DNA of 64,000 bases, taken from the NCBI GenBank assembly GCA_965224525.1, contig OZ245050.1, positions 4,836,001 through 4,900,000 of the forward strand, given 5' to 3'. The DNA is from Granulosicoccus sp036478565 (GTDB taxonomy: Bacteria; Pseudomonadota; Gammaproteobacteria; Granulosicoccales; Granulosicoccaceae). The translations under genes and the position numbers were made by a program. A model generated the notes under the pieces. That model saw only the letters and a program-made list of their open reading frames with translations, made no database searches and was not told where the DNA came from. Shown here in pieces: positions 8,772-16,887 of the stretch; the first letter of the stretch is position 1; each line of letters begins with the position of its first letter.

Positions 8772-9835
8772 TGTTCAGCTCCTCGCATGGCCAGGCCGCA
8801 AGCAATCATCATGGCCGGCCCGTCGTCTTTTAGGCGTTGTGCCGGAATGTCTGAGCCAACCGACATCTGACTGAACGGGTCAGCGATGATGGTAGGTGTA
8901 CCAATACGTTGCTCGATCAGCTCTGCAACGCCAGGGATACCGGTGCAACCACCGGCGAGAACTATCTGGTCAACATAATCGTTCTTGTCGGCCGAGAAGA
9001 AAAATTGCAGAAAGCGATTGGCTTGTTGTACCAGCAGATCACGAAAAGGGCTCAATACTTCCGGTTCGTAGCTGTCCGGCAGGCCGCCAACACGCTTGAC
9101 CTTGCCAGCATCTTCATAACTGAGGCCATAGCGGCGCATGATTTCTTCAGTCAGTTGCTTTCCACCAAAAGGTTGCTCTCGCGTATAGATAAGGCTTTGG
9201 TTGCGCAGAACACAGAGGCTGGTCATGCTAGCGCCAACATCGAGCAATGCAATTGTCTGGTCAGTGCCTTCGTTTGGAATCTGGTGTTTAATCAGCTGGA
9301 ACGCACCTTCAGTGGTATAGGGTTCAACATCAACTATCTTGACTTCAAGGCCGCCGATTTCGGCCGCTGCTGTTCGATCTTCAACGTTCTCGCTGCGAGA
9401 TGCTGCCAGCAGGACATCGACCATGCCATCGGCTTCTTCGGAAGGCCCCATGACATGAAAGTCGAGATTTACTTCTTCTAGTGCGTAAGGGATGTACTGA
9501 TCAGCTTCGAGCTGAATCTGTGCATCCATTTCATGGGGCTTCAAATCGTCGGGCATTTGAATGACCTTGGTAATGACCATTGCACTGGGGACTGCGACTG
9601 CGCAGGCCTTGGTCCGTGTGCCGGATCGTTTGACTGCGCGTCGGATCGCGTCGCCAACGGCTTCGACGTCCTGCAGATTTTTCTCGTTGACAGCATTGGC
9701 TGGAAGAGGCTCAACGGTGTAACTCACCACCTTGTAGCCCTTCTTGGTCGGTTTCAGTTCAAGCAACTTGACTGAGGTCGCCGTAATGTCCAGGCCAACG
9801 AGACCCGCGTTTCTAGATGATATTTTGAGTGCCAT
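8768..9835 (-). CDS. pilM: Type IV pilus assembly ATPase-fold protein PilM
   Basis: 355 residues, actin/FtsA-like fold, cytoplasmic. It forms the ring that binds the PilN N-terminus. Conserved parts are GLDITATSVKLLEL (phosphate-1-like), MPDDLKPHEMDAQIQLEADQYIPYALEEVNLDF, LLDVGASMTSL, and the late VLAGGCTGIPG. The open frame reaches 9973, but ATG at 9835 gives the normal N-terminus (MALKI) and was chosen. First gene of the pil operon, divergent from mrcA as in other gammaproteobacteria. The 268 bases between them must hold both promoters. Confidence 0.95.
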   Translation of the reverse strand: MALKISSRNAGLVGLDITATSVKLLELKPTKKGYKVVSYTVEPLPANAVNEKNLQDVEAVGDAIRRAVKRSGTRTKACAVAVPSAMVITKVIQMPDDLKPHEMDAQIQLEADQYIPYALEEVNLDFHVMGPSEEADGMVDVLLAASRSENVEDRTAAAEIGGLEVKIVDVEPYTTEGAFQLIKHQIPNEGTDQTIALLDVGASMTSLCVLRNQSLIYTREQPFGGKQLTEEIMRRYGLSYEDAGKVKRVGGLPDSYEPEVLSPFRDLLVQQANRFLQFFFSADKNDYVDQIVLAGGCTGIPGVAELIEQRIGTPTIIADPFSQMSVGSDIPAQRLKDDGPAMMIACGLAMRGAEQ

Positions 9836-10061
9836 GTCATGTTTAGCGCCCAAACCGTGACTTTCCTTTAGTGCCAGTCGAGATTTATTTGGCAAGTCGG
9901 TCGATCTGGTGCACAATCCTCCGTCGAATGTGAAATCCGGCAATAAAATGCTGACTGCAGAAGTCAGCGGCAAAATTCTGGCGTATGACCGTTGTCAGCG
10001 TCGCTATGACGTGTCCATTGGGCAAACGTGTGTCAGGTTTCTCTGTGGCCTGCTGGTCAGT

Positions 10062-10070
10062 TGATATAAT
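10062..10070 (+). promoter_or_regulatory. Extended -10 promoter of mrcA
   Basis: TGA followed by a perfect TATAAT, a consensus extended -10. Transcription would start near 10077, about 27 bases before the mrcA ATG. No good -35 is needed with this element and none was seen. Confidence 0.6.
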
Positions 10071-10103
10071 TCATTAATCCGCCCTACTAAAAACGGCAGT
10101 TCA

Positions 10104-12755
10104 ATGCCTCTATCCTCATCCCGTCGACGAAAGCGACGCTCCGCAAAAAGCAATCACAGCGCACCCCGTCGTTCTGGCTGGCTTCGCTCTGTATTCAAAT
10201 GGCTTGCCATATTCGGCGTTTCCGGGTTACTACTTGCCGGAATTGGAATCGGTTACCTGTATTCGAAAATTTCGCCTGAGTTGCCGGACGTACAGCAGTT
10301 GCGTGAAGTTCAGTTGCAAATGCCGCTGCGTATTTACACCGCAGACAGCGATTTGATCGCGGAATATGGCGAAAAACGCCGTGAGCCGGTCATGATCACG
10401 CAGGTGCCGGATAACCTGAAAAACGCCATCATTGCGGCGGAAGATCAGCATTTTTACTCTCACCCGGGGGTTGCCTGGCAGGGCTTGGCGCGCGCAGCGC
10501 TGCATCTGGCCAGAACCGGCCGCAAAGGACCGGGCGGCAGTACCATCACCATGCAGGTGGCGAGAAATTTCTTTCTCAGCAACGAACGTACTTATGCTCG
10601 CAAAATCAAGGAAATCTTCCTGTCCTTCAAGATAGAGCGTGAACTGGCGAAAGATGAAATTCTCGAGCTTTACCTGAACAAGATTTACCTGGGTAATCGT
10701 TCCTATGGTTTCGCAGCCGCTGCCAAGGTGTATTACGGCAAAAAGATCGGTGACCTCAATCTGGCGGAGTCGGCCATGCTGGCAGGCTTGCCAAAGGCGC
10801 CGTCGCGTTATAACCCTATCGTCAATCCGGAGCGGGCACTGCTACGTCGTAACTATGTACTGGGACGAATGAGCAAGATCGGCATGATTGACAGCGCAGC
10901 GCTTGCTGAAACCAGGGCGTTGCCAGCGAGTGCTTCTCTACATTATTCGCGGCCCGAGGCTGAAGCCAACTATGTGGCTGAGATGGTCAGGGCGCGTGTC
11001 GAACAACTCTTTGGCGATGACTGGTCAAACGGTGGTTACAACGTTTTTACAACCATTCGTTCGGCAAACCAGAAAGCCGCGAACCTGGCGCTGCGTGATG
11101 CTTTATATGACTATGAGCGGCGTCATGGATATTCCGGGCCGGTTGCAAAGCTGACCGCAGACGAGCTCGTCAATGCAGAAACGCTGTTTGACAAATTGAA
11201 AGATCTGTCAGATCCCGGCGACCTGGAGCCTGTAGCTGTTATTGCCGTTGATGCCACGACAGCTGCCGTCGTCAGTGAGGATGGCAGTGAATTTAGTCTG
11301 CTACTAGAGGACGTTGAATGGGCTCGCGAACGTCTGGGAGTTGATGAACTGGGCGATGAAATTACGGCTGTTAATCAGGTTTTGGCTGTCGGGGATGTGA
11401 TTGCACTGCAAATTCGTGAAGATGGCTCTGCCCGTTTCGTGCAGGAACCAACCGTTGAGGGGGCTTTTGTCGCCATGCTGCCGAACACGGGTGAAATCAC
11501 GGCACTGGTCGGCGGCTATGATTATTACCGCAGCAAATTCAATCGTGTGACCCAGGCGCGAAGGCAGCCAGGCTCAACCTTCAAGCCGTTCATCTATTCG
11601 GCTGCACTGGAAGCGGGTGATACAGCGGCCACTATTTATAATGATGCGCCGGTGGTCTTCCATGATGATGCGCTTGAAGGCGAGTGGCGCCCCTCCAACT
11701 ACAGCGGGCGTTTTTTTGGCCCGACACGCCTGCGTGAAGCATTGGTCAAGTCTCGCAATCTGGTATCGGTGCGTGTGCTGCGTGAAATAGGCATCCCGTT
11801 TTCTATTGAGTACGCGCAACGATTCGGTTTTGCTGAACGTAATTTGCCACCAGATTTGTCGCTGGCCCTTGGCAGCGCGACAGTTACTCCAATCGAGCTG
11901 GCTACAGGCTTCGCTGTATTCGCCAATGGCGGTTACCGGGTTCAGCCGCATTTTATCAAACGTATTGAGGATCCTCGTGGCAATGTGGTGTACAGCACGC
12001 CAAGGGTTGTTCTGTGTGATGACTGCGGTGTTGAAGAAGAGGCGAGCGCAGAAGACAATCCACTGGTTGCCGAAATGGAGGCCGAGACCGAAGTAGCCGA
12101 TGAAGACACGCAGGCCGATAGTGTCAGTGATTCGGAAACAACTACTGATGAGGCGTTGGCTGCTGTCGTAGAGGCTGAGAGCCAGGCAGAGCTGGCCACC
12201 GCCGTAGCGCTGGATGTTGTTAATGCGCCGCGGGTCATTGATGCGCGCAATGCCTGGATCATGAGCAGTATATTACGAGAAGTCGTACAACGCGGCACGG
12301 GAAGGCGCGCAGGTGAAGCGCTAAAACGTAAGGATCTGGCGGGTAAGACCGGCACAACCAACAACCAGCTGGATGCCTGGTTTGCCGGTTTCAACCAAAG
12401 TGTTGTGGCCGCTGCATGGATTGGCTCGGACGGCCTCGACCCATTAGGACGTCGTGAAGCCGGTGGTATTGCGGCATTGCCCATGTGGACATCATTCATG
12501 GCAGCAACTCTGAGTGATGTGCCAGACGAAATACCTGTCGAGCCGCCGGGTATCAAGACCATGCGCATTGATCGAAAAACCGGTGAACTCGCAACTGGCG
12601 ATACAACCATGCTTGAGTATTTTCTGGAGGACAATATACCGGACGGTGAAGATCCCGAGCAGACAGAACAGTCAAGTAGTGGCGCTGAGGAGCCGGATAA
12701 ACCGATCCGTAAAACTGAAAAAGATAAAGCCAGGGATGTTGAGCAGTTGTTTTGA
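10104..12755 (+). CDS. mrcA: Bifunctional penicillin-binding protein 1A
   Basis: 883 residues, class A PBP that polymerises and cross-links peptidoglycan in the periplasm. A basic N-terminus precedes one membrane helix (about 34-54). The GT51 transglycosylase shows EDQHFYSHPG, the catalytic Glu motif, and GGSTITMQVARN. An OB-like insert follows. The transpeptidase has SxxK as STFK (in PGSTFKPF), SRN, and KTGTTN. As in E. coli PBP1A, an extra segment interrupts the transpeptidase before the KTG motif; here it begins with CDDC and continues with about 60 mostly acidic residues. Divergent from pilM, the standard gammaproteobacterial arrangement. Confidence 0.96.
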   Translation: MPLSSSRRRKRRSAKSNHSAPRRSGWLRSVFKWLAIFGVSGLLLAGIGIGYLYSKISPELPDVQQLREVQLQMPLRIYTADSDLIAEYGEKRREPVMITQVPDNLKNAIIAAEDQHFYSHPGVAWQGLARAALHLARTGRKGPGGSTITMQVARNFFLSNERTYARKIKEIFLSFKIERELAKDEILELYLNKIYLGNRSYGFAAAAKVYYGKKIGDLNLAESAMLAGLPKAPSRYNPIVNPERALLRRNYVLGRMSKIGMIDSAALAETRALPASASLHYSRPEAEANYVAEMVRARVEQLFGDDWSNGGYNVFTTIRSANQKAANLALRDALYDYERRHGYSGPVAKLTADELVNAETLFDKLKDLSDPGDLEPVAVIAVDATTAAVVSEDGSEFSLLLEDVEWARERLGVDELGDEITAVNQVLAVGDVIALQIREDGSARFVQEPTVEGAFVAMLPNTGEITALVGGYDYYRSKFNRVTQARRQPGSTFKPFIYSAALEAGDTAATIYNDAPVVFHDDALEGEWRPSNYSGRFFGPTRLREALVKSRNLVSVRVLREIGIPFSIEYAQRFGFAERNLPPDLSLALGSATVTPIELATGFAVFANGGYRVQPHFIKRIEDPRGNVVYSTPRVVLCDDCGVEEEASAEDNPLVAEMEAETEVADEDTQADSVSDSETTTDEALAAVVEAESQAELATAVALDVVNAPRVIDARNAWIMSSILREVVQRGTGRRAGEALKRKDLAGKTGTTNNQLDAWFAGFNQSVVAAAWIGSDGLDPLGRREAGGIAALPMWTSFMAATLSDVPDEIPVEPPGIKTMRIDRKTGELATGDTTMLEYFLEDNIPDGEDPEQTEQSSSGAEEPDKPIRKTEKDKARDVEQLF

Positions 12756-12805
12756 GGCTGGAACCAGATCAGACCTCTGCGCTGACAGAAAATAATGACA
12801 ACACT

Positions 12806-12822
12806 GTCACCACTACGGTGAC
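12806..12822. promoter_or_regulatory. Inverted repeat upstream of the channel gene
   Basis: GTCACC and GGTGAC form perfect 6-base arms around ACTAC, about 75 bases upstream of the GluR0-like gene and 50 bases after mrcA. It is operator-like, but short enough to be chance. Confidence 0.25.
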
Positions 12823-12897
12823 TGACGCACTATTGTGTGATGTCGTCGATGAGTAGGTCGCGCTCTGGAAACTAGCGCAAATACCAGGAGTGATGAA

Positions 12898-13995
12898 ATG
12901 ACTCGGTCAACAGTGTTTCGTAGATTGATGCTGTGCCTTGCTGTTTTTTTCTCGCCCGGTCTACTGGCTCAGGCGAATGACGTCGCGGACGTGATTGACG
13001 ATAATAAGCCAATCACCGTTGCTACCAAGGTGGCGCCGCCATTTGCAATGAAAGCTGATGATGGTAGCTGGACTGGTATATCGATCAATTTGTGGCAGGC
13101 ACTGGCAGCGGATCTTGGCCTCGAAACCCGCTTTGTAGAAGCGACGCTTGTCGATATGATTAATGGCGTGGCTGACGGCCGTTTTGCAGCCAGCATTGCG
13201 GCAACAACCATAACCCCGGACCGTGAGCAGCTTGTTGATTTTAGCCATCCCTTTTTTACTACCGGATTTGCCATCGCCGTCAAACGCGGTGACGACGGTT
13301 GGCTACAAATGGTCAAGAGCCTGATTTCTTTTGATTTTTTCAAGGCGATCTGCCTGTTGGCGATGTTGTTGGGCTTTGTCGGTCTGTTTTTCTGGCTGGC
13401 GGAGCATCGGCGCAATCAGGCAGAATTTCGTCCAGCATTCTGGCCGGGTCTGGGTGACGGATTTTGGCTGGCTGCTGTGACCATGACAACCGTTGGCTAC
13501 GGTGACGTTGCGCCAAGGACATTTGGCGGTCGTATCATCGCCCTGGTCTGGATGTTTACCGCCATTCTTATCATTTCGACCTTTACCGGCATGATTGCAT
13601 CGTCACTGACAGCGGATCGGTTAAGCCTGTCCATTGAAAAACCGTCAGATCTGGCAAAGGTCCTCACGGCAACAGTCAATAATACCGCGAGTGCCGAATG
13701 GCTAACAGAACGCGGCGTGGGTTTTCAATCAGTGGATAGTGTTGCCGCAGGGCTTGCAGCTCTTGCCAGTGGTGAGATTGAAGCGCTGGTATACGACCGA
13801 CCGCTATTGCAGTATTTGGTCAACCAGCAGCAGGGACGCGTTGAGCTGGTCCCCGGTAGTTTTGGCAGACAAGACTATGGCATAGCTCTGCCGTCAAGTA
13901 GTGAGCTACGCGAACCACTTAATCAGGCGTTGTTGCATTATCTGGATAGCGATGCATGGGAAGGTACGTTGACTCGTTATTTGGGACGGCAGTAA
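12898..13995 (+). CDS. GluR0-like ligand-gated potassium channel
   Basis: 365 residues, with the topology of prokaryotic ionotropic glutamate receptors. A signal peptide (1-26) precedes ligand-binding lobe 1 of the solute-binding-protein type (about 37-140, including TPDREQLVDFSHPFF). Then come membrane helix 1 (about 148-168), a re-entrant pore loop with the potassium selectivity filter TVGYGD (198-203), membrane helix 2 (about 212-236), and lobe 2 (about 245-360). This is the order S1-TM-P-TM-S2 known from Synechocystis GluR0. It probably opens a potassium pore when an amino acid binds in the periplasm. It stands alone between mrcA and a radical SAM gene. Fusion order and filter are seen directly; ligand and conductance are inferred. 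Confidence 0.88.
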   Translation: MTRSTVFRRLMLCLAVFFSPGLLAQANDVADVIDDNKPITVATKVAPPFAMKADDGSWTGISINLWQALAADLGLETRFVEATLVDMINGVADGRFAASIAATTITPDREQLVDFSHPFFTTGFAIAVKRGDDGWLQMVKSLISFDFFKAICLLAMLLGFVGLFFWLAEHRRNQAEFRPAFWPGLGDGFWLAAVTMTTVGYGDVAPRTFGGRIIALVWMFTAILIISTFTGMIASSLTADRLSLSIEKPSDLAKVLTATVNNTASAEWLTERGVGFQSVDSVAAGLAALASGEIEALVYDRPLLQYLVNQQQGRVELVPGSFGRQDYGIALPSSSELREPLNQALLHYLDSDAWEGTLTRYLGRQ

Positions 13996-14103
13996 TTTCT
14001 GCAGTTTCTGGTGTCGGTTCGTCATAATGCAACTTGCAGTTGAGAAACTGCCTTTAATTGAAAAGCATGGACTGACAATAAAAACAGTAGTACGCTGTCG
14101 ACT

Positions 14104-15249
14104 ATGTATGAGAACCCTGAAACACGCCGGGGCCGGGGTGCGCAAAGTAACGTCAGCGGGCGTTATGAACCGCTACAGCGGGTCGACTTTGATGATGGTT
14201 GGAGCCGTGCATGCGAAAGTGATCTAAACAGTCGCACGTGTTGGCGGGATGATACTGCCCGGTCGATCATTACCCGTAATCAGTCACCGGATATTCCGTT
14301 TGACCGGTCTATTAATCCCTATCGTGGCTGCGAACACGGCTGTGTCTATTGTTACGCCCGGCCGTCTCACACCTGGTTGGGTCATTCAGCGGGGCTGGAT
14401 TTCGAGCGTCTGTTGTATGTAAAACGCGATGCTGCCGGGTTACTGAAAAACGAACTCGCCAGGCCAGGTTATCAAGTGGCCCCTGTCGCCGTGGGTGTCA
14501 ATACCGATGCTTGGCAGCCACTGGAACGCAAACTTGGTATTACCCGGCAGATTCTTGAAGTGTTGCTGGAAGCCAGGCATCCGCTTTATCTGATTACCAA
14601 GTCATCACTAATAGAGCGTGATATGGATTTGTTGCACCAGTTTGCAGACCAGAATCTGCTTAGCGTGTGCTTGACTATCACCACGCTCGACAATGAACTC
14701 AGCAGTAAATTAGAACCACGAGCAACCGCGCCGCATCGACGATTGCGAACGCTTCGCACTCTGGCAGACGCGGGTATCCCGGTGCGTGTGTCGGTATCGC
14801 CGGTAATCCCTGCACTGAACGAGCATGAGCTGGAGGACATTGTTACTGCTGCAGCGGATGCTGGTGCGACAGCTGCGCACGCCCTTTTACTGCGTTTGCC
14901 ACATGAGCTGGCGCAGTTGTTTCCGGAGTGGCTGGAGGCTCACTACCCCTTGCGTCGAAGCCGCGTATTGAAAGCCATCCGCTCCATGCGTAACGACAAG
15001 CTCAATAACAGTGAGTATGGCGATCGGTTCAGGGGCAACGGGCCACGCGCTGATTTTATTCATCAGCGCTTCGAAGCCGCTTGTCGTCGACACAAGCTGG
15101 ATTATGGGCGGGAGAATTTCTCGTCACTGGATTGCTCGGCATTTGTAGTGCCGACAGGTTGGCCAAATCAGGTCGCGGACTCTCGCTACAAACAGCAGCA
15201 TGAAGGGGGTAAATGCGAAGATTTACCGTTACAGAGAGAACTGTTCTGA
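14104..15249 (+). CDS. PA0069-family radical SAM protein
   Basis: 381 residues. The radical SAM cluster motif CxxxCxYC appears as CEHGCVYC about 80 residues in, followed by YARPSHTWLG, which is characteristic of the PA0069/SplB-like family. Downstream are ITKSSLIERD, the LTITTLD strand and SVSPVIPALN. Members are widespread in proteobacteria but have no proven substrate; similarity to spore photoproduct lyase is only at the fold level. The ATG at 14104 was used because the N-terminal arginine-rich stretch is common in the family. The gene lies 108 bases after the channel gene with no visible terminator. Confidence 0.88.
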   Translation: MYENPETRRGRGAQSNVSGRYEPLQRVDFDDGWSRACESDLNSRTCWRDDTARSIITRNQSPDIPFDRSINPYRGCEHGCVYCYARPSHTWLGHSAGLDFERLLYVKRDAAGLLKNELARPGYQVAPVAVGVNTDAWQPLERKLGITRQILEVLLEARHPLYLITKSSLIERDMDLLHQFADQNLLSVCLTITTLDNELSSKLEPRATAPHRRLRTLRTLADAGIPVRVSVSPVIPALNEHELEDIVTAAADAGATAAHALLLRLPHELAQLFPEWLEAHYPLRRSRVLKAIRSMRNDKLNNSEYGDRFRGNGPRADFIHQRFEAACRRHKLDYGRENFSSLDCSAFVVPTGWPNQVADSRYKQQHEGGKCEDLPLQRELF

Positions 15250-15347
15250 AATGGTTGCAGCGTATGCGCCGCTGGTTATTAACGTTTATTTTCCGGCGCT
15301 TGAACGGGTGATAAAATGTCGGTTACACATTCTACATAACTGGCGTA

Positions 15348-16487
15348 ATGAAAATTCTGCTTATCCTGATTGCCTCAGTCCTGTTCATCGCCACACTGGT
15401 CGCAGCGTACCTGCGCTATCAACTGGACAATGCGGCAGATGACAGAAATCTTGTAGCGTCTATCGATGCTGAAGTCAGGAAAGTATCGAATGCGATGCCG
15501 CCACATGGTCTGGTTGTCGGTGTTTACAAAAATGGCCAAACTCTGATCAAGGGCTATGGCTCTGTTGGTGGCGCGAATACTTCTGTGCCTGATGAATCTA
15601 CCGTATTTCAGTTGGCCTCGGTAAGCAAGTTGATCACTTCCGCGTTACTGCAGATTCTAAGTGATGAAGGCGTTGTTGAAATGGAAGCATCGTTGGGAGA
15701 GCTAATTGGCGACTCGGTAGAGCTTTCACCGGATGCAGCGCTGGTTACTCTGCATCAACTTGCTACTCATACCTCTGGTTTTCCCCGGGTTCCAAAAGTG
15801 CTTAGCGATAAGGTGATCAGTCTGGCAGGGAAAGAATCATTGATGGTAAATCCCTATAACCACCTCGACGTAAAAGATGTGCTTGGTTATTTGAAATTCT
15901 CGGAAGGGAAAAAATCACCCGGCAAATTTGTTTATTCGAACTATGGCATGGGCCTCCTTGGTCATGTACTGGCGCTGGTAACAGACAAAGACCTGGAGTC
16001 ACTGGCCACAGAAAAATTGTTCAACCCGCTTGATATGAAAACCACGGCCATCGAGCTGACACAGGAAATGCAGGAGCAACTTGCACAGGGTCATACGGTA
16101 AAGGGGGAGCCTGCTCAGCTATGGACGTTCAAAAGCCTCGGGGGTGCGGGTGGATTTAATACCACCGCTGCAGACATGATGAGTTTCCTGCGAGCGAATG
16201 TTGATGATAGTGCAGGTCTGTACCCGGCTTTAAGCAGAATGCACAAGAAGCAACCTGGCAGCAGTACCGGTATCGGGTGGATGCAGCCAGGATTTATTGA
16301 ACGTTTTCTTGGTAACAAATCAGTCGTTTGGCACAATGGTCTGGTTGGCGGTTATGCCTCCTATGTTTCAGTCGATGTAAAGGCTGGAACAGCGGTTTTG
16401 ATTCTGTCGAATATCGCTATTGATATCACCATGATGGGTACAATGCTTACGCGTATTGTTCGGACCCAGTCCCTGGCCGTCCAGTAA
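15348..16487 (+). CDS. Beta-lactamase-family serine hydrolase
   Basis: 379 residues with an N-terminal hydrophobic segment (1-20) acting as signal peptide or membrane anchor, so the enzyme faces the periplasm. Class C beta-lactamase/DD-peptidase fold: the SxxK nucleophile motif is SVSK in QLASVSKLITSALL, the YxN motif is YSN in FVYSNYGMGLLG, and the third motif is HNG (VWHNGLVGG). ATHTSGFP is also typical. Such proteins may be esterases, D-aminopeptidases or peptidoglycan hydrolases, and the sequence does not decide. It is a single gene with no partner of obvious related function. Confidence 0.88.
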   Translation: MKILLILIASVLFIATLVAAYLRYQLDNAADDRNLVASIDAEVRKVSNAMPPHGLVVGVYKNGQTLIKGYGSVGGANTSVPDESTVFQLASVSKLITSALLQILSDEGVVEMEASLGELIGDSVELSPDAALVTLHQLATHTSGFPRVPKVLSDKVISLAGKESLMVNPYNHLDVKDVLGYLKFSEGKKSPGKFVYSNYGMGLLGHVLALVTDKDLESLATEKLFNPLDMKTTAIELTQEMQEQLAQGHTVKGEPAQLWTFKSLGGAGGFNTTAADMMSFLRANVDDSAGLYPALSRMHKKQPGSSTGIGWMQPGFIERFLGNKSVVWHNGLVGGYASYVSVDVKAGTAVLILSNIAIDITMMGTMLTRIVRTQSLAVQ

Positions 16488-16887
16488 TTAACCGCGCTGA
16501 CAGATGGCGTGTTCACCTTGTATTAGAATTGCCAGCTGAGAACTACTGGCAAATGTTGCATGTCTGTTGTTCTGCTTTTGAATGCTTGCCAGCGATTATT
16601 CATCAGTTGACTTGCAATAGGTATTCAAACGTACGCATAGCGGTATTAATAACGTTTTTCTACTCAACCCTGCATCTTCCTAAACCAAGGTTCAGCATCA
16701 CCTGGCAGATGGTTTAGTGACTGGCTAAATGGCTCGTTGATCCAGTTCCAACAAGCATAGTAGCTTGCGATCCGTGTTGTTCTTGCAGAGAACAATGCGT
16801 TTCCAGGGGCGTGCTTGCCGCAGATAAAAATATTTTCATTATCGCGGTTTGTACTCCTGCCATGTACCGATGCGAAGGAAAATTCCA
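16488..16887. other. 400-base gap before the metalloprotease gene
   Basis: No convincing gene. It holds one inverted repeat (16777-16795: TTGTTCT and AGAACAA around a 5-base spacer) about 90 bases before the metalloprotease start, which may be an operator. No terminator with a T-run is seen after the serine hydrolase. Confidence 0.5.
16777..16795. promoter_or_regulatory. Operator-like inverted repeat upstream of metalloprotease
   Basis: Perfect 7-base arms TTGTTCT/AGAACAA with the spacer TGCAG. Its size and placement suit a dimeric repressor or activator site for the gene at 16888. The regulator is unknown. Confidence 0.35.

Noticed and set aside
9836..10103. Sigma-54 promoter for pilM
   Set aside because: A TGGCAC is present on minus, but no TTGC lies at the required -12 spacing.
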